A DNA stretch of 64,000 nt from Streptomyces xiamenensis. Its GTDB lineage: Bacteria; Actinomycetota; Actinomycetes; Streptomycetales; Streptomycetaceae. A model generated the notes under the pieces. That model saw only the letters and a list, made by a program, of their open reading frames with translations. It searched no databases and was not told the origin of the DNA. The position numbers and the translations under genes were made by a program. Where the stretch lies: assembly GCF_000993785.3 (NCBI RefSeq), contig NZ_CP009922.3, forward strand, positions 1,798,001 to 1,862,000, given 5' to 3'. Below, piece after piece: positions 51,705 to 60,085 of the stretch (position 1 is the stretch's first letter; every line of letters starts with the position of its first letter).

Positions 51705-51856
51705 GGGTCGGCCCGGCCGGACACCTCTCCCCACGTCGTCGCGGAGGGCGCCCGCGCCGCGCGTCGGTCGGACGGCAGATGTCCGCCGGGTGCCGCCGAG
51801 CCGGGCGGTCGTGATCAGTGGGCGACAGTCGCCACGCCACGCCAGAGTCCCGGGCC

Positions 51857-53107
51857 CTACTGGCACAGGGCCAGCACTTCGTTTCCGGGCCCCTCCAACC
51901 GGTAGGGCCCGCCGGGCTCGTCCGGCCCCGGGGGCGGCGCCGGGAGCGACTCCCGCTCCCCCGCCACCATCTGGCGCCCGCCGTCCGGGCGCACCAGCAC
52001 CGTTCCGGCGGCGTTCAGCGCCAGCAGTTCGCCGCCGGTCCGCAGCAGCAGCGCGGCGCGCGGGCCGCCCGCGTGGACGGCGGTACGCCCGGCCGCGAGG
52101 CCCGCCAGGACGGACCGGACACTGTTGTCACGCGCCAGCACCCACGTCGTGGGCGACCCGGGCGGTGGCCGTTCACCGCCCGGCCGGTGGAAGTCGCTGC
52201 CGCCGATCGCGATCACATCGGGCCGCCACGCCAGCGCCCACGCCAGCGGCGCCCCGTACCTGCGGTCGCGCCACGTCGGATGCCACAGCTCCACATGCCG
52301 GGCCCGCAGCCGCGGGGCGAGCGGCAGCCGCCACGAACAGTCCGTGGCCACCGGATGGTTGACCGAGAGCACCCCGCCGCGCCGCTCGATCTGCGCGCCC
52401 CAGGTGTCAGCCGGCTCCCGGAAGTCGACCCAGCCGGTGTCGCCGAAGACATTGGCGTGCCCGAGGTCGGTGGTGACCTCCTGGCCGGGCACGAGGGTGA
52501 TCCCGTACCTGGCGCCCACCGCGGCCAGCTCCGCGTGGTGCGAGACGGTGTTGTGATCGGTGACGGCGAGGAAGTCGAGCCCCCGGGTGACCGCGAGCGC
52601 CGCCAGTTCGGAGACGGTGAGCGCCCCGTCGCTGTGCACCGTGTGCGCGTGGAAGTCCCCCGCCAGCCAGCGCATCCCGTCCACGGCGGGCAGTGGTGTG
52701 CGCGGCGGCCGTTCAGGGGGTACCGGCGGCGCGGCCTGCGCGGGCGGCACCGGCCGGCGCCCCGTGGTGACCACCCGCAGCGTGTACGCCACTCCTTGCG
52801 GCGGCACCCGGTGCAGCCGCAGCAGCACGTGCCACAGCCCCGGCTCCGGTTCCCCCGGCAGGTAGCCCGGTGTCGCCCAGTCGGCGGCGACGGTGAAGCT
52901 CTCGCGCGCGCCGCCCGACCAGCCCCGGAACCCGCCGGGCCCCCAGCAGCCGAGGTCCAGCACGCCGCCGCTGTCCCGGTCGTACGCGAGCTCCACGCGT
53001 ACCGCCGCCACCCCGGTGCCCACCTCGAAGGGCAGCCGGCGCACCTCCCCGGCCACCCGGTCCGCAACGCTCCACCTGCCGCGAAGCACCACCTCGCTCA
53101 ACCCCAC
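51857..53107 (-). CDS. PHP-domain metal-dependent phosphoesterase (CehA/McbA family)
   Basis: A 416-residue protein. The N-terminal half (1-135) is a beta-sandwich with LDLGCWGPGGFRGW and PGLWHVLLRLHRVPPQGV. The C-terminal PHP domain (about 140-350) shows metal ligands in FHAHTVHSDGALT, TDHNTVSHH, GQEVTT, NHP and GGSDFHRPGG. PHP enzymes hydrolyse phosphoesters with two or three metals; substrate unknown. GTG 53107 (with GGGAGG) is chosen; upstream open frame to 53413 is antisense to the GNAT promoter region. No signal peptide. Confidence 0.85.
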   Translation of the reverse strand: MGLSEVVLRGRWSVADRVAGEVRRLPFEVGTGVAAVRVELAYDRDSGGVLDLGCWGPGGFRGWSGGARESFTVAADWATPGYLPGEPEPGLWHVLLRLHRVPPQGVAYTLRVVTTGRRPVPPAQAAPPVPPERPPRTPLPAVDGMRWLAGDFHAHTVHSDGALTVSELAALAVTRGLDFLAVTDHNTVSHHAELAAVGARYGITLVPGQEVTTDLGHANVFGDTGWVDFREPADTWGAQIERRGGVLSVNHPVATDCSWRLPLAPRLRARHVELWHPTWRDRRYGAPLAWALAWRPDVIAIGGSDFHRPGGERPPPGSPTTWVLARDNSVRSVLAGLAAGRTAVHAGGPRAALLLRTGGELLALNAAGTVLVRPDGGRQMVAGERESLPAPPPGPDEPGGPYRLEGPGNEVLALCQ

Positions 53108-53400
53108 ACCACCTCCCGCCACCAGACTCCCGCGATCCCCGCCCGCGCACCACCCCGCCGATACGGGTGGGGCGAGCGTGACCGCTGAGGACCGTCCGGC
53201 CCGGGAAGGCCCCCGGGGCCACCGGGATCGCCGAGGCGTGCGGGCCCACCACGCCGTGGAGCGACCCTTCCGCAATACGGCAGCCAGTACTCCAGTACGA
53301 CTTCGCGTTCTTGCGGCAGGGCGACGGCTCCCGGACCGCGTGTTCAGCCTGGCAACGAGGCCGGGCGGCTCGAACCTTTGCCTGCTGACAAGATGATTCG

Positions 53401-54009
53401 GTGAACATGGCATACCACGAAAACGTCCCTGTCGTACGTCCCATCACCGACGCCGACATCCCCACCTCGGTCGACACACTTGCCCGAGCCTTTGCCGATT
53501 ACCCCTTCACCCGGCACGTGATCGCCGCAGAAGGCCATGAGGAACGGGTCCGGCACTTCCAGGAGATCTGTCTCACCCGCATCGGCATGGTGTACGGCCG
53601 CGTGTGGGTCGCCGACGAAGGGCGCGCCGTCGCCGTGTGGGCCACTCCCGACAAGGATCCCTCGCCCGCTTTCGCCGAGGTCGGCCCGGTGCTCGGCGAA
53701 CTGACCGGCGACCGGCAGGCCGCCTACGAATCCGCGGAGCAGGCTGTTGCTCCATGCCGGCCGCAGGAGCCGGCGTGGTTCCTCAACACGGTGGCCGTCT
53801 CTCCCGAAGCGCAGGGGAAGGGCCTTGGCAGCGCGGTGCTGATTCCCGGCATCGAGGAGGCAGGGCACGCCGGGTATCCGGCGTTCCTGGAAACCTCCAG
53901 TGAGAGGAACGTACGGTTCTACGAGCGGCTCGGCTTCCGGGTCACGGCTGCTGTCACCCTCCCCGACGGTGGCCCCCGCACATGGTGCATGCGCAAGGAC
54001 CCGCGCTGA
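53401..54009 (+). CDS. GNAT-family N-acetyltransferase
   Basis: A 202-residue GNAT. Seen: N-terminal VRPITDADIPTSVDTLARAFADYPF, beta-4 strand WFLNTVAVSPEAQGKGLGSAVL with the acetyl-CoA pyrophosphate loop QGKGLG (about 139-144), and the beta-5/alpha-4 region LETSSERNVRFYERLGFRV. Acetyl acceptor unknown. GTG 53401 or ATG 53407 could start it; neither has a good ribosome binding site. A single gene between PHP and a transposase remnant. Confidence 0.88.
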   Translation: MNMAYHENVPVVRPITDADIPTSVDTLARAFADYPFTRHVIAAEGHEERVRHFQEICLTRIGMVYGRVWVADEGRAVAVWATPDKDPSPAFAEVGPVLGELTGDRQAAYESAEQAVAPCRPQEPAWFLNTVAVSPEAQGKGLGSAVLIPGIEEAGHAGYPAFLETSSERNVRFYERLGFRVTAAVTLPDGGPRTWCMRKDPR

Positions 54010-54150
54010 GGTCTGGAATCCCTGCTGGCGACGGCGCGCACTCGGGCGGGGCACCTCGCCGGGAATCGCAGTGCGGGTAGTGGCAATCCTGGCGCGGCCC
54101 GGACCGGCCCGGACCGGGAACAGGTAAAGCAACTGCGTGCTCATCAGGGG

Positions 54151-55207
54151 GTGTGGACTCCTGAAGATCATGCGGTGGCCGCAGGCCAGCGCATAGACCC
54201 TGCCCGGTGGCGAGCCATGTTCGACCAGGTCATGGTCCGGATCGCGGACGCTTCGACCGAGTTGAGCCGCGGGCCACCGCCCGCTCCTAGCTGCTCGGGC
54301 TGCTGTCGAACGTCGAACGGAAGAACTGCTGGCAGCTAGCCGAACAGGCGGGCCATACCCGGCCCGGGCCGATGCAGCGTCTGCTGCGCTACGCCCGCTG
54401 GGACGCCCTGTCCGCGACGACCTACGTGCCTTCGCCGCTGAACACCTCGGCGCTGACGGCGGCGTTCTCGTGGTCGACGAGACCGGCTTCCTGAACCGAC
54501 GGCTCTACCTCCCCGAACACTCCTGGACCAACGATCCCGAGCGCCGCACCGTGGCCGGGATGCCCGAGGCGGTGCAGTTCGCCACGAAGCCCCGCCTGGC
54601 CGCCGAGATGATCACAGCCGCGCTGGACACCGGCATCACCGCCTCCTGGGTGACCGGCGACGAAGCCTACGGCCAGGACCTCCAGCTCCGCGCCGCCCTC
54701 GAAGCACGTGGCGTCGGCTACGTGATGGCCGCCGCCTGCTCGATGCGGGTCAGGGTCAACCACGGCCGCACCCTTGTCGACGCGGACACCGTCACCGGCC
54801 GCCTGCCAACCACGGCGTGGCAGCGACACAGCGTCGGAAACGGCGCGAAAGGCCCGCGCTACTACGACTGGGCCTGGATCCACACCGGCACCGACAACCA
54901 TCGGCATCCGCTCATGCGACGCAACAGGTCCACCGGCGAACTCGCCTTCTACTTGTGCTGGTCACCCACCGAAGTGCCCCTGCCCGAACTGGTCCGTGTC
55001 GCCGGTGTCCGCCGGAGCGTGGAGGAGTGCTTCCAAGCAGCCAAGGGCCAGGGCGGCCTTGACCACTACCAGGTCAGACACTGGACCTCCTCGCACCGGC
55101 ACATCACGCCTGCCATGCTCGCCCTGGCCTTTCTGACCGCCCTCGCCTCCGACGCGGCACCGCAACAGCCCGGCGCAGTCACCACCGACGACGAACCCGC
55201 TGGGTAG
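54151..55207 (+). pseudogene. Degenerate IS701-like (DDE) transposase
   Basis: Reading shifts frame at least twice and has lost an internal piece. Frame 1 begins GTG 54151 (WTPEDHAVAAGQRIDPARWRAMFDQVM) and fails near 54,280-54,300. A second frame gives [22 protein letters not shown] and the third, from about 54,410, [27 protein letters not shown]. That jumps straight to RRLYLPEHSW near 54,495, lacking about 40 residues expected in full IS701-type transposases. The rest (WVTGDEAYG, GPRYYDWAW, STGELAFYLCWSP, VEECFQAAKGQ) is intact to the stop at 55,207. Terminal repeats were not recognised. Not expected to transpose. Confidence 0.85.
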
Positions 55208-55233
55208 ATCACCAACCTCTCCGAACAACACAC

Positions 55234-55971
55234 CTAGGGCCGGGGCGGCGGGACGGAGCGCACGACGCGGAACCCCACGTCGTCGATCCGGAAGGTCGGG
55301 TGGCTGCGCCGCCGCACCGACGCCCGGCAGCTCCAGTGCTCGTCGGCCCAACCACCGCCGCGCAGCACCCGGTAGGTGCCGTACACCTCGGCGTCGTAGA
55401 GGTCCCAGCACCAGTCCCAGACGTTGCCCAGCATGTCGTACAGACCCCAGCTGTTGGGCCGTCTGGCGCCGACAGCGTGGATGCGCCCCTCGGAGTTGCC
55501 CTGGTACCAGGCGACCTCGTCGAGCGGGCCGTACCGCGCGCCGGTACTCCCCGCGCGACAGGCGTGCTCCCATTCGGCCTCGGTCGGCAGCCGGTACCCG
55601 TTGGCGGAGGCGTCCCAGGCGGCCCGCTCGTCGTCAACGCTCAGCTCGTACACGGGCGTCAGCCCCTCGCGCTCCGACAAGGCGTTGCAGAACTGGACCG
55701 CGTCCCACCAGGAAACGCCCTCCACCGGCAGCCGATCGCCTGGGACACTGCTGGGCCGCAGGCCCGTGACGCGTGCGTACCAGGACTGAGTCACCGGGAA
55801 CGCCGACATCCGGAACGGCGCGACCTCAACCGTCCACGTGCTCCGCGTCCGCCGGTCCGACAGTGTCACCCGCCCCGACGGAACGGCCACCATCTCGTTT
55901 GCTGCCCCCGCGTCCACAAGGGCCCACCCTATCGGCGTGGGCCACCGCTCTACCCGTTCCACCGCGCGCAC
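55234..55971 (-). CDS. SUMF1/FGE-fold protein lacking a catalytic cysteine pair
   Basis: A 245-residue formylglycine-generating-enzyme-fold protein. Seen: PSGRVTLSDRRTRSTWTV, FPVTQSWYARVTG, GVSWWDAVQFCNALSEREGLTP, NGYRLPTEAEWEHACRAGS, WGLYDMLGNVWDWCWDLY and RVLRGGGWADEHWSCRASVRRR. In true FGEs a Cys pair (C-x4-C) follows RGGSW; here the first is Asp and only the second remains, so sulfatase maturation is unlikely. Related folds serve EgtB-like and PvdO-like proteins. Start uncertain: GTG 55971 (chosen, coding-like composition upstream of it) or ATG 55893. Confidence 0.78.
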   Translation of the reverse strand: MRAVERVERWPTPIGWALVDAGAANEMVAVPSGRVTLSDRRTRSTWTVEVAPFRMSAFPVTQSWYARVTGLRPSSVPGDRLPVEGVSWWDAVQFCNALSEREGLTPVYELSVDDERAAWDASANGYRLPTEAEWEHACRAGSTGARYGPLDEVAWYQGNSEGRIHAVGARRPNSWGLYDMLGNVWDWCWDLYDAEVYGTYRVLRGGGWADEHWSCRASVRRRSHPTFRIDDVGFRVVRSVPPPRP

Positions 55972-56190
55972 GGACTCCGGGACGAGGTGGTCGCCACCCG
56001 GCGGTCGGGGCCGGACCGCGCTGCCCGCGAAGGGCAGCCCGATGAACGAAAGGGCCAACGCCGCGTTCGCGGGGACAGCGCCGTGAAACAGAACCCGGAC
56101 ATGTACGCCATCATTTGATGAACGCTCCTGACCTAGTGTTTTCCGTGTCAGTACGACACCACCCCACACCAGCACCTGATGGAGTCTCCG

Positions 56191-56814
56191 ATGCGTTCGC
56201 GTCTCGCCACCCGCCCCGCCCGCCTCGTCCTGGCCGCCGCCGCGGCGGTCGCCCTGACCGCGACGATGACCGCCTGTGAGGACGACTCGGCCACCCCGGC
56301 CGCGCCCTCCACCGGCGGCTCCGACGGTGGCTCGGACAGCGACGACGCGACGGACGAGGACACCACCGACGAGGACGCGCCCGGCAGCGGCTACGAGGGC
56401 GAGCCCGTCACCCAGGGCTGTGGCACCACCGACCTGACCTTCACCGTCACCGAGGAGACCCAGGCCGGCGGCTACTTCCTGGTCGCCGCCCAGGCCAACG
56501 AAGGCATCAGCTGCACGCTGGAGGGCTCCTACCCGATGGCGTTCTTCGGTTCCGCCGAGGAGAGCCACGTCTCCCCGGCCGGCCAGTCCGTGGACGACAG
56601 CATCGAGATGTCCGGCGACACCATCGCCTACGCCGGCATCAACCCGAAGACCACCAACGACAACAACGGCGCCGAGTACGAGCAGGTCTTCATCAGCATC
56701 CTGGGCGAGGACGGCGCCAACGCCGTGGAGTTCCCGATCTCCGCCACCCTCGTCGACCAGCCCGAGGCGACCAACTGGAGCCTGCGGGACATCGACGCCG
56801 TCCCCATGAGCTGA
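56191..56814 (+). CDS. DUF4232-like secreted lipoprotein
   Basis: A 207-residue protein with a Tat- or Sec-type basic N-terminus, hydrophobic core and lipobox TMTAC (Cys near 29), an acidic/Ser/Gly linker, then a beta-sandwich-like domain (about 75-205) with TQGCGTTDLTFTVTEETQAGGYFLVAAQANEG and Cys residues likely disulfide-bonded, as in actinobacterial DUF4232 lipoproteins. ATG 56191 with GGAG is preferred to the in-frame 56179. Function unknown. Followed by a terminator shared with the convergent DUF397 gene. Confidence 0.78.
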   Translation: MRSRLATRPARLVLAAAAAVALTATMTACEDDSATPAAPSTGGSDGGSDSDDATDEDTTDEDAPGSGYEGEPVTQGCGTTDLTFTVTEETQAGGYFLVAAQANEGISCTLEGSYPMAFFGSAEESHVSPAGQSVDDSIEMSGDTIAYAGINPKTTNDNNGAEYEQVFISILGEDGANAVEFPISATLVDQPEATNWSLRDIDAVPMS

Positions 56815-56856
56815 CGCCGTTGCCGAGCGGCCGAAGCGGTACGCCAGGGTTGCGAC

Positions 56857-56881
56857 CCGGCGGTCACGACGACCGCCGGGC
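56857..56881. terminator. Bidirectional hairpin between lipoprotein and DUF397 genes
   Basis: A perfect 10-bp stem CCCGGCGGTC (56857-56866) / GACCGCCGGG (56872-56881), loop ACGAC, located between convergent genes. Confidence 0.7.
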
Positions 56882-56907
56882 GTCCGCCCGTTCAGGCGCG
56901 GCGGGGC

Positions 56908-57099
56908 TCAGCCCTTGACGTGCCGGAGGAACACGCTCCAGGCCGCCCCGGAGAACACGAACGCCCCCCGCGAACGGTCCTTGCTGTCCCCGATCGCTAT
57001 GAGTCTGTCGTGAGTTATCTGGGTCTCCAGACAGGCGCCCGTGTCACCGCTGCTGTAGCTGGACTTGCGCCACTGCACTACCGGCAAGCCAAGTCGCAT
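56908..57099 (-). CDS. DUF397 small protein (copy 3)
   Basis: A 63-residue DUF397 protein: VQWRKSSYSSGDTGACLETQI, then IAIGDSKDRSRGAFVFSGAAWSVFL. Last of three DUF397 genes downstream of an XRE regulator. DUF397 proteins with XRE partners form regulator/antagonist pairs in Streptomyces (Scr1/Scr2-like, SCO4441/SCO4442). Very similar to copy 1 (shared GDSKDRSRGAFVFS), so a recent duplicate. Confidence 0.88.
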   Translation of the reverse strand: MRLGLPVVQWRKSSYSSGDTGACLETQITHDRLIAIGDSKDRSRGAFVFSGAAWSVFLRHVKG

Positions 57100-57116
57100 G
57101 TGTCATCTCCGCGCGG

Positions 57117-57311
57117 CTAGCTCTTCAGGTGATTCAGAAACGCGGTCCAAGCAGGCCCGGGAAGGACCGCCCCCGGGAGGGACGTGTCCTTGCTGTCCCG
57201 AACCACGACAGCGGACGCCTGCGGTAGCTCGGCGATCTCGACGCACTGGCCGTTTGCACTGCTGTAGCTGCTGCGGCGCCATATGACTGGGCCGTGGGTG
57301 TGTTGCTCCAT
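57117..57311 (-). CDS. DUF397 small protein (copy 2, divergent)
   Basis: A 64-residue DUF397 protein: VIWRRSSYSSANGQCVEIAEL, then VVVRDSKDTSLPGAVLPGPAWTAFLNHL. It diverges from the flanking copies, so the array is not a simple triplication. ATG 57311 has GGGAG; the open frame upstream is antisense noise. Gap 38 bp from copy 1 and 17 bp to copy 3: one operon. Confidence 0.86.
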   Translation of the reverse strand: MEQHTHGPVIWRRSSYSSANGQCVEIAELPQASAVVVRDSKDTSLPGAVLPGPAWTAFLNHLKS

Positions 57312-57349
57312 GCGACTCCCTCCGACGGTGGTCTCCATGAGCCTGCCGC

Positions 57350-57550
57350 TCAGAACTGCGACCGCCGGGCCGCGTGGACGAACGAGGTCCACTGGGCGAC
57401 CGAGAACACGAACGCGCCTCGCGAGCGGTCCTTGCTGTCCCCGACCGCCACCAGGCCGTCGTCCGTCAACTGGGTCTCCACGCAGCTGCCGCTCCCCCCA
57501 TCCGAGTAGCTCGACTTACGCCACCTCGCTATCGGCAGGCCATGTCGCAT
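57350..57550 (-). CDS. DUF397 small protein (copy 1)
   Basis: A 66-residue DUF397 protein: ARWRKSSYSDGGSGSCVETQL, then VAVGDSKDRSRGAFVFSVAQWTSFV. Starts 10 bp after the XRE stop and so is the direct partner of that regulator. Confidence 0.88.
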   Translation of the reverse strand: MRHGLPIARWRKSSYSDGGSGSCVETQLTDDGLVAVGDSKDRSRGAFVFSVAQWTSFVHAARRSQF

Positions 57551-57560
57551 GACGTTTCCC

Positions 57561-58421
57561 CTAGGCGTGATCGAGTTCTGCCGCGATGGCAGAGATCAAC
57601 TTCATCGAGTCCGCAGAGGAGAGGGCTTGAGTCCGCAAGTGCTCCTCAGCGATCCGGTACGGCTCCAGATCAGCCTCTTCCTCGATGAAGAGCCTACTCG
57701 TCTTCTGTTCGAGAAAGACGATGTCCATATGCCCGGGTGCCGGGTAGACGAAGCGCAGGAACGGGCCACCCATGCCGGCATGAGCGCCCGCAGTGTAGGG
57801 GATCACCTGAATCGACAGATGGGGCGGTTTCGCGATGCTGACGAGCTTGCGCAGCTGCTCAGCCATGACCGACGGGCCTCCGACCTCGCGATGAAGGGTC
57901 GCTTCGTCGAGAACACAGATGATACGGGGAGCGTTGGGCTCGTCGAGGATCTTCTGTCGTTCCAGGCGGATCTGAACCGCCTGATCCACAGGTGGATTAT
58001 GAGGCCCCGGGAAGCCACTGATGATGGCCCGGGCGTATGCCTCGGTCTGGAAGAGGCCAGGGATCACGGTGGCTTCGTACTCGAAAATGTGGCTTGCCGT
58101 TGACTCAAGCTCAATGAGCTCCATGAGCTTGGGCGTGAGAACGTCCTTGCGTTGCTGCCACCATCCCCGCTTACGACTGTTCCGGTTGAGCTCGCCCAGA
58201 CCCTCGCGCAGTACTTGGTCCTGCGCGTCGTAGAAGTCGAGCAAAGCCGTGAGTTCGAGTCGGCTCAGACCCGTCTTCCCAGACTCCACCCGGCTGATCT
58301 TCGTGTCGCTCGCGTCCATGGCCTCCGCGGCCTCCAGTTGCGACTTTCCCGCATGCTCCCGCAGACGCCGTAGCTCCATCCCCAGCCGCATCCTTCGGAC
58401 CGTCATCACTGGTTGCCCCAC
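57561..58421 (-). CDS. XRE-family regulator with DUF5753 domain
   Basis: A 286-residue regulator: HTH_31/XRE domain at about 12-66 (LRRLREHAGKSQLEAAEAMDASDTKISRVESGKTG) and a DUF5753 C-terminal domain (about 105-275) with FEYEATVIPGLFQTEAYARAI, CVLDEATLHREVGG and IQVIPYTAGAHAGMGGPFL. Typical partner of DUF397 proteins. GTG 58421 follows GAGGAGG; an ATG lies 15 bp on. Probably autoregulatory. Divergent from an ATP-binding-protein gene. Confidence 0.93.
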   Translation of the reverse strand: MGQPVMTVRRMRLGMELRRLREHAGKSQLEAAEAMDASDTKISRVESGKTGLSRLELTALLDFYDAQDQVLREGLGELNRNSRKRGWWQQRKDVLTPKLMELIELESTASHIFEYEATVIPGLFQTEAYARAIISGFPGPHNPPVDQAVQIRLERQKILDEPNAPRIICVLDEATLHREVGGPSVMAEQLRKLVSIAKPPHLSIQVIPYTAGAHAGMGGPFLRFVYPAPGHMDIVFLEQKTSRLFIEEEADLEPYRIAEEHLRTQALSSADSMKLISAIAAELDHA

Positions 58422-58511
58422 GGCAACCTCCTCTTGTGTCTGGTGCGTTCGGCTCAGTGTGCCGCAACCGTCGCCCGGGACGGGTTCAGATTCACCCCGC
58501 AGAGGTAATCA

Positions 58512-58524
58512 TCGCAACTTGCGA
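58512..58524. promoter_or_regulatory. Palindrome TCGCAACTTGCGA upstream of XRE gene
   Basis: A 13-bp palindrome (6-bp arms around a central C), 91 bp before the XRE start and 134 bp before the divergent ATPase gene. Candidate operator for the XRE protein; no direct evidence. Confidence 0.4.
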
Positions 58525-58657
58525 CGCGCAGCCTTGCGGATCGCCTTCGGCTACGCCACCCTGGTGACGCTGACGTTGCGCTTCCATCTGGCTACAACAC
58601 GTGGCTCTCTCTGCGCACGTCACAACGCCCCCTGTCAGCAGACACGTTGGAGGTGTG

Positions 58658-59074
58658 ATGAGAAATCCGGTGCAGGTCGCCTACAGCAAGAACGTGTACG
58701 GGCAGTCGTTAACGGCCTGCGCCGTCCAGGTCGAACGCTGGAGGACGGTGGCCGCCGAGGTGGTGCGGGGCTGGGGTGGCGGCCGGGACTGCGTGGAGCT
58801 GGTGCGGCTGGGAGTCAGCGAACTGATCACCAACGTGGCGCGGCATGTGGAGAACCCCCGCTGCTATCTGCGCATGACCCGCATCGAACTGGAGGTCACC
58901 GTGCAGCTCTTCGACCGCTCCCGCCAACTCCCGGTCCTCCTGGGACATCCACCCGACTGGGACGCGGAAGGCGGACGCGGCCTGTGGATGCTGCGGGAGA
59001 TGGCCGACGACTTCGGGTGCGAGCGCACCCACCGCTGCGCCGGGAAGATCGTGTGGTTCCGATGCGCGCTGTGA
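58658..59074 (+). CDS. RsbW/SpoIIAB-like ATP-binding protein (HATPase_c)
   Basis: A 138-residue GHKL-fold protein: N-box ELITNVARHVENP (about 54-66), G1 box-like WDAEGGRGLWML (about 102-113), and G2-like CAGKIVWF. Such stand-alone HATPase domains are anti-sigma or serine-kinase factors, abundant in Streptomyces and commonly next to XRE/DUF397 genes. The target sigma or anti-anti-sigma factor is not in the window. ATG with GGAGG. The stop overlaps the next GTG. Confidence 0.87.
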   Translation: MRNPVQVAYSKNVYGQSLTACAVQVERWRTVAAEVVRGWGGGRDCVELVRLGVSELITNVARHVENPRCYLRMTRIELEVTVQLFDRSRQLPVLLGHPPDWDAEGGRGLWMLREMADDFGCERTHRCAGKIVWFRCAL

Positions 59075-59421
59075 ATCTCTCGCCGCAGGTCTGGGTGCAG
59101 ACCGATGCGATCTCCGGGTGGGCGGAAGAAGGGGACTGCCTGATGTGCCAACGCTCGGGCGTCCTGGTGATGTGGCTCGGCCCGGTGGTCGGGTTCGGAC
59201 GCAGCCGGCCGTTCCATGCCTGCGAGCCGTGCGCCACCCGGCTGGCGCGCTGGGTGCGTGGCGCCGAGCCCGAACCGCCCGCGCCCACCCCGCGTTCGGG
59301 CGGCGAGACCACCCATGAACGACGCTATGAGATCGCCGTCAACTCCGTCGCGGCGGTGACCATCTCCGGGCTCCTCTCCCTCACCTCCACCGCCGCCGGA
59401 CTCTGGCTGGGGGCACGGTGA
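59071..59421 (+). CDS. Small protein with CxxC pair (zinc ribbon-like) and C-terminal membrane helix
   Basis: A 116-residue protein: two Cys pairs (DCLMCQRSG near 27-30 and HACEPC near 53-57) that could bind zinc, a Pro/Glu linker, and a final hydrophobic helix (about 93-114, TISGLLSLTSTAAGLWLG). The GTG overlaps the stop of the RsbW-like gene (GTGA), so it is coupled. Possibly membrane-tethered partner of that ATPase. No known family. Confidence 0.7.
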   Translation: MNLSPQVWVQTDAISGWAEEGDCLMCQRSGVLVMWLGPVVGFGRSRPFHACEPCATRLARWVRGAEPEPPAPTPRSGGETTHERRYEIAVNSVAAVTISGLLSLTSTAAGLWLGAR

Positions 59422-59786
59422 GGAGTCCCGTCACCGCCTCGGCCCTGGCGCGCGCACTCGCCGATCTCCTCACCGGGGCTCGTGCGACGACGGCCGGGCC
59501 CGAGGGGCGGCGGATCATCACGCTGGCCCTCACCACTCGCGGCGCCTATCTGTTGATCCGCACCCTGGCCGGAGCCGGGCGCCTGTACACACCCGGCAGC
59601 CTGCTGTGGTGCGCCAGGCAACGACGCGTCGGCACGGTCCTCGCCCGCGAGCAACGCCTGGTCCGACTGCGGGCCGTCGCCGACGACCTCCCGTTCCACG
59701 CCCCTCCCGGCACCCTGCGGCCCGCCACCCTCCCGCAGATCCAAGCGACCCTCGCCATACGCCACCGCTGGCACGGGCCCGACTGA
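59418..59786 (+). CDS. Uncharacterised 122-residue protein
   Basis: Third gene of the coupled set, GTGA overlap with the previous stop. Mostly alpha-helical, Arg/Ala/Leu-rich (ALARALADLLTGARATTAG, TRGAYLLIRTLAGAGRLY), no membrane helix or metal motif. Family not recognised; coding status rests on the overlap and third-position G/C. Confidence 0.55.
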   Translation: MRSPVTASALARALADLLTGARATTAGPEGRRIITLALTTRGAYLLIRTLAGAGRLYTPGSLLWCARQRRVGTVLAREQRLVRLRAVADDLPFHAPPGTLRPATLPQIQATLAIRHRWHGPD

Positions 59787-59797
59787 CCCGACTTTCC

Positions 59798-59835
59798 CGT
59801 TACGGAAACCGCATCGCCTTGTGCACTGCGTAACG
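59798..59835. promoter_or_regulatory. Inverted repeat CGTTACG...CGTAACG in the promoter region of the DUF6879 operon
   Basis: Arms at 59798-59804 and 59829-59835, centres 31 bp apart (about three helical turns), 59 bp before the first gene of the operon. Candidate binding site for the operon's XRE protein. Confidence 0.4.
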
Positions 59836-59893
59836 ACCCTGCCAGGATCAGGACACGACGTGCACCGCCACGGACATGGGGGTTTTCATAGCA

Positions 59894-60085
59894 ATGCGTG
59901 TGACGCAGCTGGTGAGTGAGTGCGAGCTCGGAGACTGCCCCACCCTCTACGCAACGGACCGAGGGACCTTGCTCGTGCAGGGAGAAACACCCCACGACCA
60001 CGGCTTGCAGCTACCGGCACATGAGACGGTTGTGGAGATCCCGGTGGACCTGATCCGAAAGGCAATTCGTGACCAGCTCATCTGA
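59894..60085 (+). CDS. Small conserved-looking protein at head of DUF6879/XRE operon
   Basis: A 63-residue protein: MRVTQLVSECELGDCP, then TLYATDRGTLLVQGETP and VVEIPVDLIRKAIRDQLI. The pattern of a small beta-rich protein ending in a helix, often seen just before DUF6879 genes in Streptomyces. ATG 59894 or ATG 59876 (six codons earlier). The next gene begins inside it (60069). Confidence 0.65.
   Translation: MRVTQLVSECELGDCPTLYATDRGTLLVQGETPHDHGLQLPAHETVVEIPVDLIRKAIRDQLI

Noticed and set aside
54151..55207. Functional transposase
   Set aside because: Two frameshifts and an internal deletion break the reading frame.
55234..55971. Sulfatase-activating FGE
   Set aside because: One of the two catalytic Cys residues is Asp and no sulfatase gene is nearby.
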